This document shows positions 1 to 11,078 of a stretch of 33,548 nt of DNA, piece after piece. A program made the position numbers and the translations under genes. Within the stretch, counting starts at the first letter, position 1. Every line of letters begins with the position of its first letter. This stretch comes from Pleurotus ostreatus/Saccharomyces cerevisiae fusant (lineage: Eukaryota > Opisthokonta): assembly GCA_024196135.1 (NCBI GenBank), contig JAMQCK010000254.1, positions 1-33,548 on the forward strand, given 5' to 3'. The notes under the pieces are model-generated. The model did not search any database. It saw only the letters and a list, made by a program, of their open reading frames with translations, and had not been told where the DNA came from.

Positions 1-1168
1 TATCGAGCTGCACGGCCAATGGGACGCGCCCAACACGCGGGACGCACTGCGCACCGTCAAGACCGTGTGTCGCTCTCTAGGAAGCGTGCGGCTCCATACT
101 ACTATGTCAGCCCCGCCGGAGTCGGGCGTAGACCCAGGCGCGCAGGAATTAGCGGACTTTGTCGTGGGCTTCCCGCTGCGGCAGCTACGCACGAGTGGGA
201 GAATCGCGGACGCCGGCCTGCAGTACCTCGCGAGGCTGTCGACTCTCACCTCCCTCGAATTCACCGAATCAGCGCCCGGTCAGGGCTTTCCCCGCGGGAG
301 CTTCTCCGCCCTCAGGGAGCTCAAGGTCATCTGCACCTCCCATGCCTTCGCGCTGTCGCTCTTCGCCGCCATGGACCGCTGCCCGCTCGAGACCCTTCAC
401 TGCCACTCGACCAGCGCCTGCAGCACCCCGCATCTGCATGCTATCCTCACCGAGCTGGCTCGCGGTGTGCACCCGCGGACTCTGACCCAGGTCGCATTCT
501 CGTGCAACCATTTCGAAGACGACGAGAGGCCGCGCGACGACAACCTGATCAATCTACCCATCATCGCCCCCCTTCGTGTATTTCGCCGCCTCACACACAT
601 ATGCGTCACCTCCCTGGACGGCTGCCGGTTCACAGACGAGGAGCTGTCGGAGATCGGCTCTTGGTGGCCGCGCGCGACGTGCATCACCTTGCCAGGGTGC
701 AACCATGCCCGAGGACTCCCTCATGCGACGATTCGTGGCGTCCTCGCCCTCGCGCTGCAAACGCCGCAGCTGAAGGAGCTCGACGTCGTCTTCGACATGC
801 GCTGCATACAAAGCGCGCTCTTGGACGTACGCGCGATGGTACATTGTACTGGGCCGCAGGAGTCCCTGTCGTCTCTGGGTGTCGGCTCTTCTCCGATAAC
901 GACATGGTCCCCTGAGCCCTCGTCTGCGCCAATGACTGGGATGCCGTCACCCAAAGCCTGCGGACGGGGACCTCACGCAGACCCCGTGGCTCAGGTGCTG
1001 CGTTTGGCCTTTCCCCGGCTGAAGGAAGTGTGCGTGGCCGACGAATCCGACGGATGGGCGGGCGACTTCGACGCAGAGGATTGGTCGGAGCAGGAGGAAG
1101 AGTATCGCGCGCGGTGGCTACAGGTCAACGAAAACCTTGCCCTCACGCAGCCCGTAGCAGTCGCGTAA
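1..1168 (+). CDS. F-box/LRR-like protein, 3' portion (5' end outside window)
   Basis: The frame is open from the left edge (first complete codon at base 2) to the TAA at 1166-1168, so the gene starts upstream and about 388 codons are visible. The pattern of leucine-rich segments separated by polar loops (for example LQYLARLSTLTSLEF and LRRLTHICV-like strands) resembles the C-terminal repeat half of the large Agaricomycete F-box/LRR families. In those families the F-box binds Skp1 of an SCF ubiquitin ligase and the repeats choose the substrate. No F-box is visible because the N-terminus is missing. The C-terminus is acidic (GDFDAEDWSEQEEEY) and then ends shortly. No intron is needed in the visible part. 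The family is judged from repeat pattern alone; it could be another LRR protein. Confidence 0.6.
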   Translation, partial: IELHGQWDAPNTRDALRTVKTVCRSLGSVRLHTTMSAPPESGVDPGAQELADFVVGFPLRQLRTSGRIADAGLQYLARLSTLTSLEFTESAPGQGFPRGSFSALRELKVICTSHAFALSLFAAMDRCPLETLHCHSTSACSTPHLHAILTELARGVHPRTLTQVAFSCNHFEDDERPRDDNLINLPIIAPLRVFRRLTHICVTSLDGCRFTDEELSEIGSWWPRATCITLPGCNHARGLPHATIRGVLALALQTPQLKELDVVFDMRCIQSALLDVRAMVHCTGPQESLSSLGVGSSPITTWSPEPSSAPMTGMPSPKACGRGPHADPVAQVLRLAFPRLKEVCVADESDGWAGDFDAEDWSEQEEEYRARWLQVNENLALTQPVAVA

Positions 1169-2801
1169 TTCTCGATCTCGTCCTGGCCGACCGGCTGAGC
1201 TCACCTCTCAGTCTGGTCCCCGCTCCCCCTTCCATCCGTCCTTCCATATTCGCGGCGAATCCCAAAATGCGATATCCGGGGCCTGGTGGGTGCTAGTAGA
1301 CCCACCCCCATCCTCTCAGCCCACCGATCCCAAGACGCCGAGGTGATGCACGCGAACGTCCCGGCCCAGCTATAGTCGCCGACCATGAATTCACCGGGCT
1401 TGACGGTACGATCACTGCAACACAATAGCGATCTTCCGTGTCAGCCACACATCATAACCATCGAGACATCATCCGTACCTCTGCAGTGCTCTTTTATCAC
1501 CACTTGCCCCCTTCCGCAACATTGCTCTCACCGCCAAGTCCTCTGTTACCTCGTTCGTAAAGCGGCTTCCTGCGACCTGGTGCCTCCTTGGGTGACACCC
1601 GCGAGCGGGCAGCGGAGATGGTTGCTCATCCTAATGAGTCCGCTGGGATACTCTTCCAACGAGGACTAGGCCGCGCGAAATCAGACTGTGAGTACTAGTT
1701 GATCTTACTTCCGATACTCCTGTCTCATTCACATACCACGCAGGTCGTTCGTACAGCTTCATGAACGCGGTCGCGCAATGGGCCATGGCTCCCTGGACTT
1801 TGTACACGAACTACTTAATTTAACGTATGTTATTTATATGGACTGGAGGATGCGCTATGTACTAATGTACTCTTACGACCTCTGTACGACGGAATAACGA
1901 TTGTATCGTGTTAGGCCCCGACCCATTTCTTCGCAAGCGCGTCGATATGAAGAACGCGATCCTTCACATGATCGCGTGGCGCGCTCTCCCCTGCGTCGCC
2001 GCCTTTGCAAAGTCGAGCTTTCCCAGGTACTTCTTCCCATGATACGGACATGGCCAGGCAGGACGTACGTTACGAGGAACTTCTGTTGGTCTGGTATCAG
2101 GCTGCTCTTCCTCATGCAGTCTGCAGTTGTGTTGGGCTATACTTGGGCTGAACGCCTTGGCGTGCAGCCCGATACCTGCTCGATCCGCCCGATTCTGCCG
2201 CCTGCAACCGCCGATTCGGGATTCAGAACCACGGAGTCCGTTTGTTGTGACCTCATGGGTACCCTTGGCGACGTATACATTGTCGGGGGCCGGAGGAGAT
2301 CACAAGCCCGTCCCGCGCTTCAGGCGGCAGTGACGATCATCGGATGGTATCCGACCCCCAACGTGCAGTCGCCGCCAACGCCCAGGACGATCATTGGACG
2401 CCGCCGCACCCATCGGCCGCGCGCGTCGCCTGTCGGGCTACCTGAGATTCTGACGCTCGGGCGTGCGTGGGTTGAGTGCTCAGCGCTGCTCAGCACTTAG
2501 TGCCTTCAAGTTCAAGAGACTTCCGGCACTTGCTGACGCTGACTCCTGAACACATAATTGCCCATGACAATGACATCCCCCAAGAAGGCTGACAGCCTCG
2601 AGCACGCTGCGTTCCTGCGTATGATTAGCGAAGATCGACCGACGACCGCCAAGCCACGGGGCGGCGCGTTGCGATAAAGGATTGAGATGAGGTAGGCAAG
2701 GCTTTTCCTCCCGTCCTCCATCATCCTCCCACTGACTACCGTATACCATCCTACCTCGAGTACTTCTCACCTCTTCTTGATCACCACTACCTATCACTAA
2801 C
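1169..2801. other. Intergenic region without supported gene
   Basis: This 1.6-kb stretch lies between the LRR-like gene and the esterase gene. Open frames exist (the longest about 199 codons at 1901-2500 on the plus strand), but they lack recognisable motifs and have a composition like a chance frame. A near-repeat of about 13 bases (gacgatcatcgga and gacgatcattgga) occurs near 2333 and 2390. The last 50 bases before 2802 are rich in C and T, as is common before starts in this fungal group. Confidence 0.5.
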
Positions 2802-4134
2802 ATGCACTCCTTCCCCCTAGTCGCTCTTTTACTCACCCCACTCCTCGTCGCGCCCACCCACGCCGCCCTCGCCCCCAACCAGATTACGCACTTCGTCACC
2901 TTTGGGGACTCGTACACCGATGTCTTTCTTGCTGGAGACGGCGGCCGCTCGTGGCCCCTCTACGTGATGGACTACGTGAACGCCGTGCGCGGGACCAACG
3001 GCAGCGTCGTCGGCAATCAGGCGTACGCTGACGGTGTCGCGGAGTATCTGGCTGGTCAGGGTGGCGCTGGCAGCGACTCAGGCAACGGCACTGCTACTGC
3101 CAATGGTACCGATGCCAGCGGCAACAGCACCGTCGCCTCGCGCGCCACCATTGCCATACACGCAGAGGTCGATGCCGGTACTGCCAACACCTCCCTCACC
3201 CTTCACCCATACGCCATGTCCGGCGGGATCTGTTCGCACGCGCTCAATAACCTCCCTTGGCCGTCCGTCTTCGAGGAGGAGCTGCCTGCGTTTTACAACG
3301 ATTCTTCCAACGGCACTCTTGACGGCTCCGCCCCCGGCGTCCTCGGTGATATCGCTCCGGATAACACGCTCTACAGCATCTGGCTGGGGACGAACGACGT
3401 CGGGGCGGGCGCTCTCCTCACCGGTGAGGCACCCGAGGGCGTAACGGTGGTTGACACGGTGGCCTGCACGGTTAAGTGGGTGAAGACCTTGTATGACAAG
3501 GGCGCAAGGAATTTCCTGTTCCAGAATGTCAGTATGAGTTGCCTTGCCTTATTTTGCGTCCTTCAAGAGATACAGTGGAGACCGCGGCGCTGACCATCGT
3601 TTCTAGATGAACCCGCTCGAGAAGACGCCCATGTACTCTCGCAATGGGAAGCCTACGGGCACCTGGACCGCCTCCAAGAACGCCACCGAGTGGAACATCA
3701 TGATCCACGAGCTTACCACCGCTGGCAACAAGCTTGCCGAGCTCATGCTCCAGCAACTCGTCCCCACCCTCGACGGCGCGCACGTCGCGCTGTTTGACTC
3801 GCACTCGCTCTTCAACGACATGATCGCGAACCCCGAGCAGTATCTGAATGGGACTGCCCCGGTGAATGTGACCACCGCGATCCGGACGTGCGAGTGGCAG
3901 GAGAACGAGGACCCGACGGATACGGTGCCGTGCACGGTGGTCAATGGCACGGATAGGGATAGCTACATGTGGTGAGTAAACGACTGGATTGGTTTCTGAC
4001 TGAGCAACCCAGCTGATCGTCTTTCCAGGCAGGACGAACTGCATCCCAGCGAGCAGGCGGACCGTATCGTTGCTCAACAGATCGCCCAAGTAGTTCAGGG
4101 CGAGGAAAACAAGTACACGACATGGCTCAGCTGA
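2802..4134 (+). CDS. Secreted SGNH/GDSL esterase, carbohydrate esterase family 16 type
   Basis: Exons 2802-3527, 3607-3971 and 4029-4134 give 398 residues. A hydrophobic signal peptide covers about residues 1-21 (cleavage after THA). Block I is FGDSYTD with nucleophile Ser37, block III is GTND at 196-199, and the last exon supplies the catalytic dyad D366-x-x-H369 in DELHPSEQ. This set, with NMNPLEKTPMY-like sequence at the second exon, fits fungal CE16 acetylesterases, which remove acetyl groups from hemicellulose oligosaccharides outside the cell. Both introns are GT..AG; the second restores the codon for Trp just before the dyad. A Ser/Gly/Asn-rich insertion (about 85-114) with three N-glycosylation sequons sits between blocks I and III. 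The substrate is inferred from family, not seen. Confidence 0.88.
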
Positions 4135-4499
4135 AGGACGAGCATTGTCTTCACATGGTCATACACCGTGGACTTCTGTCTCTGCAGTCTCATAGCTATG
4201 TAGTCGATGTCGATGTTCAGACCGGGCTGTACCTGCACCGCATTCGATAGCTAATGATCCATGCTGTGAGGTTGAAGCTAGAAGTGCATAACGCTGTACT
4301 GCACTGCTTCAGAGACCGAGTGGTGATTATCTTGAAGCCGTCGTCGCCATGGATGTACACAGGATTAATCGCCCTGTTAAGCGCCGGGCGCCTAGACTTC
4401 CGGGGATAGCACCTGTTTTGGGACGAGGTTGATCTCTGTCGTGTTCATCATCTTCTCCTCCTTCCCCACCACCTTCTCCCACTACTTTCGCTCTTGGCG
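4135..4499. other. Intergenic region between esterase and phosphatase genes
   Basis: It holds the 3' flank of the esterase and the upstream region of the phosphatase gene, both on the plus strand. A pyrimidine-rich tract (about 4436-4496) lies directly before the proposed ATG at 4500. I see no clear TATA box and no gene. Confidence 0.5.
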
Positions 4500-6995
4500 A
4501 TGAACAATTACTATGTGCAGGCCGCGCTCGCACAGATAAGCAGCAGGACGGGGTCGCAGGGGACCAACTTGACCGCGCAGGTCCACCAAAGACAGGTGCC
4601 AAGCGTATGTCGATCGTGTACGGATCGAGACCGAGCGCGACACTGAGTGGCGCACCAGGTTCCGGAGCCCATCGCGACAAAGCCAGCGGACGCCGAATTC
4701 TACGCGACCGACGAGAACGGGGAGGTCAAGCCGAACCCGCTGTTCCTCAAGTCACACTTCTTTCGCGAGGGGCGCTTAACGGAGGAGCAGGCGCTCTTTG
4801 TCCTCAGTCGCGCGACGGCGCTTTTGAGGCAAGAGCCGAACGTGGTGCAGGTGCAAAGTCCAGTAACGAGTGCGTCGCATGAACTACGCGCGCGTCGCCA
4901 CCGCTGATCGTCCCCTTGCAGTATGTGGAGACATACACGGTCAATATGTGAGGCGCACACGCTCGCTAAGCAACCCCCTCCTCACATGATGTCCTCGCCA
5001 GTACGACCTGATGAAGCTCTTTGACGTGGGCGGCTCCATACACGACAACAGCTACCTCTTCCTCGGCGACTACGTCGATCGGGGCTGCTTTGGAATCGAG
5101 GTCAGTCCGGGTCGCCTCCGCCGAGTAAGTCCCTCTCTAAACCCCGGCGGTCCTATTTTTCAGTGTCTCTTGTACCTGTATAGCTTGAAACTATGGTATC
5201 CCAACCGCTTCACCCTTCTGCGCGGCAACCACGAGTGCAGACACCTCACCGAGTACTTTACGTTCAAGCGGGAATGTGCGTATCGTGGCGCGCGTGCACT
5301 GGCGCTAGTTTCGCTTACAGAACTCCACTCTAGGCTTGCATAAGTACTCGGAAAGGATATACGAGGCGTGCATCGAGTCGTTCTGCGCGCTGCCGGTGGC
5401 CGCGATCGTGGACAACCGCTTCTTCTGCGTCCATGGCGGGCTATCACCGGAACTCGGCACCATCGACGACATCAGGAAGGCGCGTCCTGCTCAGGCTTCT
5501 CGTCCGTGATCATAGCTTACCTTGCCGCAGATAGACCGCTTCCAAGAACCAGGATCGCACGGTCTGCTCTGCGATCTGCTATGGTCAGATCCTATCGCGA
5601 CCTTCGGGAGGGAGCAAGAGCCGGGGCCGCAGGGCACTCCCGGCTTGCCACCCGGCACGATGTGGCTGCACAACGCGACACGAGGGTGCTCTTACTTCTT
5701 CACGTACGTCTGCTCTTTGACCTCGATGACGCGCTCGCTGACGCTCAGATTACAGATACGACGCCGCTTGTGCCTTTTTGGAACGGAATAGTCTGTTGGG
5801 CATTATACGAGGACACGAGGCGCAGGATGCAGGGTATAGTCGCAGTGTCGCTTGCAGTCTGCTCACGCTAACACTTGCCAGATATACCATGCACAAGAAG
5901 ACACCTACCAAACGCTTCCCCTCCGTCATCACAATCTTCTCCGCTCCCAACTATCTCGACGTATACCACAACCGCGGCGCAGTTATCAAGTACGCCAACC
6001 GAGGCATCACGATACGACAGTACAATGCATCCCCTCACCCTTACTGGCTACCAAACTTCATGGACGCCTTTACGTGGAGTTTGCCATTCGTCGGCATGAA
6101 GAGTGCGCATCTACGTTCGCCGTTGTTTCTTTGATCGTTGACTCTCTCTCACCCCAGTCACCGAAATGCTGCTCGCCGTCCTCTCGGTTTGCTCCGAAGA
6201 AGAGCTCGATGGCGACGACTCCGACTCGGACGAAGACGCCCGCACGCTCATGTCCCCCGACATTAACGCACGCCGGCAGCAGATCAAGAACAAGATCATG
6301 GCCGTCGGCCGCATGCAACGCGTCTTCCAGCTCCTGCGCGAGGAGGCAGAGAACGCGACTGAGCTCGCGGCCGGGTTCCCGCTACCGGGCTTGGGCGTCG
6401 GCACGCCAGGGCTGGGCGCGGAGGGTGTAGCGGGCAGGAGTTTGGATGGTGAGTTGACCGCTGGCAGATGGGCAGGTGGACGTGGTTTCTATGCTGATGC
6501 AGTGCCAGGTGCGGATGGTGCCGGGGAGGTCATGGGCGCGGAGGGCATGCCAGGCGGACTGGGTGGTCCGGCACACCTAGGTGTGCATGAGGCCAAGCTG
6601 GCGCGCGCAATCCGGTCGTTCGAGGACGCGTAAGTGACTTGTTTTTCTGCGCTCCTGTCCGCATACCTAACCTCCCCTTTAGCCGTCGTTCTGATCTCAT
6701 CAACGAGCGTTTGCCCGAATACGACCCCTCGCCGACGATATTCCCGGCAAGTATGCGCCTGCCCGGGCGGAGAGGGAGCGGCGAGTGAGTTTTGCTTTCA
6801 ACAAACCTTTCGCAAGAGCAACTCTGCTAACGAAACAGCCGTAGCGAATCCCTCAACATGGAGTACCTCATCAAGAAGACGCTCGAAGAGGAAGAGGATG
6901 ACAGTGGTGTCGTCGAGCGGCTGGCGGAGAAGATTGCGCGCGGGCGGAAGCCGACGGGTCGGCCCCGCCCACTGAAGAGGCACGAGACGACTTGA
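4500..6995 (+). CDS. Calcineurin A-type Ser/Thr protein phosphatase (PP2B catalytic subunit), divergent paralogue
   Basis: Twelve exons: 4500-4604, 4659-4869, 4922-4947, 5002-5100, 5164-5275, 5334-5479, 5531-5703, 5756-5833, 5882-6102, 6158-6629, 6683-6784, 6839-6995; 633 residues. Phosphatase signatures: GDIHG (from 108), GDYVDRG (from 136), GNHE (168-171), VHGG, and RGHEAQDAG; these hold the ligands of the two-metal centre. Past the catalytic domain are a basic helix [20 protein letters not shown] (about 429-448, calmodulin-binding type) and [18 protein letters not shown] (about 542-559), matching the calcineurin autoinhibitory segment. The enzyme should act with calcineurin B in Ca2+ signalling. 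A Pro/Gly-rich insertion ([14 protein letters not shown]) in the catalytic domain and changed residues such as GCFGIE and RGHEA suggest it is not the canonical copy. The intron after exon 6 starts with GC. The first exon and start are the least certain part. Confidence 0.9.
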
Positions 6996-7558
6996 GAGCA
7001 GCACGAACACTACGAGTGGTACGGAAGGGCGTGATACGAAGGGAGGAAAAGACGCTCACGCAGGTTTCCGCGGTGGACGTAGCTTGAAATATACCCAGTC
7101 ATCGCAGCAGGGGCACGGGGGCGGCTGGATATTTGCGACGATCTACACTATGTCGCAGCATGGGATTCCATCCAACGTCCTGGATGTAAGAAGCTTCGGA
7201 GGACCCATCGCAGGCTCCCCGGCCAGTCTTGATTCGGATACACAGCATGCTTTTGCCCTGTTTACTTACTGTACGCATCTCCAATTCCTTCTACTACATA
7301 CGTGAAATCTGGTTGTGCATTTCGTCTGCAGGTAGCAGCTCAAAACGTAGTAATTCAGATGTCGGTGAGGGGCATTCGGCGTTTGTCGGTGCTCGTTCAT
7401 GTTGAACTTGTCACACTGTGTCACCCTGACTTCTTCGCAGCAACCGAATAACCTCTGCTCTTCCTGAATCTCCATCTCACTCCAAGGCGAGTCTGTGGGT
7501 AGCTGACGTATCAGGACGCTGAATAGTTGGACTTTCCCCAGCATCCCGCCCAGAAATA
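6996..7558. other. Intergenic region, no supported gene
   Basis: This is the 3' flank of the phosphatase gene and upstream region of the small gene at 7559. Short frames on both strands lack motifs and plausible splice partners. I see no RNA gene or repeat. Confidence 0.5.
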
Positions 7559-7893
7559 ATGTCCAGTCAAGGTCCTACGCGCAAGAGGCCCACGAAGTAC
7601 AGCATTATAAAGGAAGGATGGGGGAACCGCGTAATGTTCCAAGCTTCATACGGCCTACGCATGGGTATGTCTTCCCAAATCTTCTATTCTCGATCTGTTT
7701 CCGCGCATGCCAGTGGACTTGACGCGTCTCTTTTAACTCATTTGTCATCGAGTTATACTGCCATGACCGGTTGACTGAACGCTTTCTAGACCCAGATGAT
7801 CTGGCAGAGGGAGAGGCTATCCTTGACCAGCTCCTCCGCAACGCTATCGAAGACTGGGAGGCAGAGCAGAGGCAGGCGGGGCGCCCCTACTAG
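7559..7893 (+). CDS. Small hypothetical protein, 69 residues
   Basis: Exons 7559-7664 and 7790-7893 are joined by a GTATGT..TAG intron of 125 bases; g at 7664 plus ac at 7790 forms an Asp codon and the frame runs to TAG at 7891. The product begins with a basic segment (TRKRPTKYSII), has a central aromatic stretch (EGWGNRVMFQASYGL) and ends in an acidic helix-like segment (LAEGEAILDQLLRNAIEDW). There is no signal peptide or membrane span. I recall small Agaricomycete proteins of this shape (basic start, GWG..FQASYGL core, helical tail) but know no function. The clean splice and non-random sequence support a real gene. Confidence 0.6.
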
Positions 7894-8150
7894 TATATAA
7901 CCCAATGTGTACTCAAAGTCCCGCACCCATTGCTTTCTGTATTGCAGCATGAGTACCCAACTCCAGTGAACGCGCCTCTATATCACCCGACATATGTCCA
8001 TCGCTTGCTGGCGCAAGATAAATATACCTTTGCCCTCTTGTGAGCTGGCGCTGGCATTTGAAGGCCATTCTGCTGAGTCAGCGCGCGCCTGTTACTGAAT
8101 CGGGCGAAGTCTCCCGTACCCTTTCACACCGCTGCTTGCTCCTTGCCCCG

Positions 8151-9350
8151 ATGTCTCTTCCGAAGGTGCGCGACCTGACGATCCGTAGTGGGGATTCCTG
8201 AAGCTTACCTATGTGCTATGTAATCCAGCGGATCATCAAGGTGAGCAAGGACCTGGTCAACGAAGGATCTATCTATTGGACGCGCTTATGGCGCGTGGCG
8301 CACGGCGAGGAGTCTCTCTCGCACATACGACACCGCGCAAGGTGGGATGGATGCTTGAGAGCAACGCTAACGCGAGCGAGTAGGAGACGGAGCGCCTAGT
8401 CGCAGATCCCGCGCCTGGCATCACCGCCTCACCGCACGACGATAACCTTCGCTACTTCGACGTGACGATACAGGGCCCGGATGGCAGCCCGTTCGAGAGT
8501 GCGTTCCTCGCTATCCCCCAGTCCGCCTGATTCCTCGAGAGTGCTCGATCTGTCACAATATACCTTGTCCTCCGTGCGGCGCGTCCGCCCGTCCACCCAC
8601 ATCCTACGATACTCAATAGAAGTGACACGGCATGATTGCTGAGTCTACCTGCAGGAGGTGTATTCAAGCTCGAGCTGTTCCTGCCAGAAGAGTACCCCAT
8701 GGCACCGCCAAAGGTCCGCTTCTTGACCAAGATCTACCATCCCAACATCGGTGCGTGTGTGCGCACCGCTCTACGATACCGATACTGACGAATAATCCCA
8801 TCATGTCTCCCTTACACCCACCCTTCAACATCTGTCCCTTCGATCTTATTCCCGATCGGCGCCCAACGCTCCCTCCGCCACACCTATCTACTGCTCACTT
8901 GCCATATGAATGCCACCATCATCACTCCATCATCTCAACGAATACACCATACCCAACATCCCAGACAAGCTCGGCCGCATCTGCCTCGACATCTTGAAGG
9001 ACAAGTGGTCACCAGCGCTGCAGATTCGCACTGTCTTGCTCTCCGTCCAAGTGCGTCATGCCCGTACCTTCATTACTTGTCAGGCACTGATCTGTTCTCC
9101 CTCACTCGTCGTCATGTTTGCTACATCTTCCCCGCCACCGCTCCTCTTCCTCTACGACCCCAACCACTCCAACCACCTCAACCTACCTCGCCGCATCCCG
9201 ACTCTCGTCCGCGTTCACCTCCAGGCCCTCCTCTCCGCACCCAACCCTGACGACCCGCTCGCCACCGATGTTGCAAAGCACTACAAGGAGGACGAGAAGG
9301 ACGCGCAGCGCGTCAGCAGGGAGTGGACGGTCAAGTACGCCAGCGCATGA
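8151..9350 (+). CDS. ubc13: Ubiquitin-conjugating enzyme E2, Ubc13 (UBE2N) type
   Basis: Exons 8151-8165, 8229-8240, 8384-8498, 8655-8750, 8965-9050 and 9225-9350 encode 149 residues. The active-site cysteine is Cys86 in [12 protein letters not shown], preceded by the HPN motif at 76-78 (YHPNI). Segments [24 protein letters not shown] and [18 protein letters not shown] sequence are those of Ubc13, not other E2s. Ubc13 pairs with an Mms2/Uev partner to make Lys63-linked ubiquitin chains in DNA damage tolerance. Exon 2 is only 12 bases (RIIK) and exon 1 only 15, but both are required to complete the conserved N-terminal helix. At the exon 3/4 junction the reading gives Glu-Arg-Gly where many relatives have Glu-Gly-Gly; the acceptor at 8654 is my best choice there. 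Confidence 0.93.
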
Positions 9351-9753
9351 GTGGTCGACTGTTGGGACGTCGGATCGTTGGCTTGACTGAACGGAGAACG
9401 AGGGCTTGATTGAACGAGAAATACTCGCATACGAGACGGCAACGCGAGGTCTTGCCTGCCTAGTCGGAAAAGCTCACACGACAGCCCAAAGGTCGCGATC
9501 TTCGCCGGTAGCATTGTGGAAGATAGACGTGTACATTTACTGTTTTTATTCATCTTGTAGTTCAAAGATGTCCGACCGGGAAGACAACCGAGTTGACCGG
9601 CGGACAATTGGCCTGGATAGCCTATGTTTCGAGTTGTGCGATGGCGTGCGTTCGTGCGTCCTCGAGTGGCATATGGTCGCGTTCGCAACCTTTGGTACAA
9701 CACCATAGTCTAATTGGGCCTTTGAACGAGGTCAACTTGTGAATCCTCAGACA
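9351..9753. other. Convergent 3' region
   Basis: The E2 gene (plus) and the first tandem paralogue (minus) end toward each other here. Open frames in it have no motifs. It probably holds the two 3' untranslated regions and polyadenylation sites, but no clear signal stands out. Confidence 0.5.
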
Positions 9754-11078
9754 TTATTTCGACAAGTTCTTCCCCATTTTGCCGTCAAGGGATGTTCCGC
9801 AGCAGAAGAAGGCCCATTCGGTGCTCGAGAATATTTCAGTCGGAAAGTGGCCATTCTGTTGCAGCCACGCGGGCGGTGAATTTTCCTCTGCCCCGCGCAG
9901 AGCGCAGGTAGCTGGCGACGACTTGCGACGACGGCGAGCAGTGCGTGGCCCCGCAACGTCCGAAGAAGAGCGCTTTGCCAGGCGTTCGGAGCGACGCGGA
10001 CAGCAGAGCGAGCGAGACTCGGCGATGTCGCTTTTCTTTGACGGCTTGAGTCTCGGATACCAGTCCATAACCTTCTCGCGAGGCCTCGGGTAGTCGGACT
10101 GGTCGATCTTGAGTATATCCCCGATGTCCTGAGTCGTTCGCACGATAGAGTTGACTGGAGGGAGAGTATAGCCAGACTTTTCAGAACCGTAGACAGCCCA
10201 GTCACCGTCACTCTGCTTCGGCGCGTCCAAGAACCATTGCGGCACCTCCACCTTCGCCCACATCCACTGCAGCAGGATGAAGGAGACGCATGTCGACCAC
10301 TGCGCGGTGATGTAGGTGCCGAGCCGGTGGTATTCGAATGCTTGCTTCGCGAAGCTGCAGACGGAGTAGGGGTGAGCATGACATTTCACGACGGGGAATT
10401 CATCACTTCCGTCGTGCGCGGGCGACTCGTGGATGGGATGTATACCGCCGTTCAAGTCGTCCTCGGTCTGCGGCTGCATCCCGATCTCTGTCTGAAGCTC
10501 GCGAGCAGCGTCGGTAAACGGGATGAACACGTAGCGATATAGGCCACTCGGCGGCGCGAACTGGGAGAATTGTTAGCGATTTTTACTGAGCGAAATAGCC
10601 ACTAAACGCACCCCTGTCAGCGGACGACGTGGCGAAGTATCTTCGACGTCGCGGCCTATGACGCCAGCATGTTTGGCGAATTCCATGACCTCAAGATAGG
10701 TGCCAAAAGTAGGCGCGAGTATAAACTCGAAGCTTGCATACATACGAGTGATATCCCGGCGAACTGCTCTGAGGTGAGCAAGGATGTTGGATATACAAGG
10801 CCGCGACGCACAAAAAACCATGTTATAGTGCGATGCCAGGTAAGACTTGAGGCCACCCCTCGGTAAGCCCCATGCCCATTCTTTCAATGCGACCTGACAA
10901 AACATTGAAGCACTGGATTTTGCTACTTCGTTTGTAAACGACAACTGACCTCAGCATCATCGTCTTCGAATTTATCCCCGTCTATCAAATGCATCAGGGA
11001 CATTCGTTCGTTGGGCCCAGAAATCGGGCAGTCCACTCGCTCGTGGAATGTGACAGGCGGCACCGGAGATTGAGACAT
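9754..11078 (-). CDS. Uncharacterised protein, tandem paralogue A
   Basis: Minus-strand exons 11078-10950, 10893-10812, 10766-10612 and 10560-9754 give 390 residues. I do not recognise a named domain. Segments in order: CPISGPNE near 17-24; KEWAWGLPRGGLKSYL near 47-62; RRDITRMYASFEFILAPTF; RDVEDTSPRRPLTG; GLYRYVFIPFTDAAREL followed by EIGMQPQT; a Cys/His stretch KCHAHPYSVCSF; an Arg/Ser-rich linker (RRSERLAKRSSS); and a very conserved tail AWLQQNGHFPTE. No signal peptide or membrane span. Exon sizes 82 and 155 are identical to the paralogue at 11636-12936, which confirms the splice sites, including the AGAG acceptor at 10767. I recall similar unnamed proteins in polypores. The Arg-rich linker could be a nuclear signal; function unknown. 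Confidence 0.7.

Noticed and set aside
1901..2500. 199-codon open frame
   Set aside because: No motif, no start context, composition like a chance frame in GC-rich DNA.
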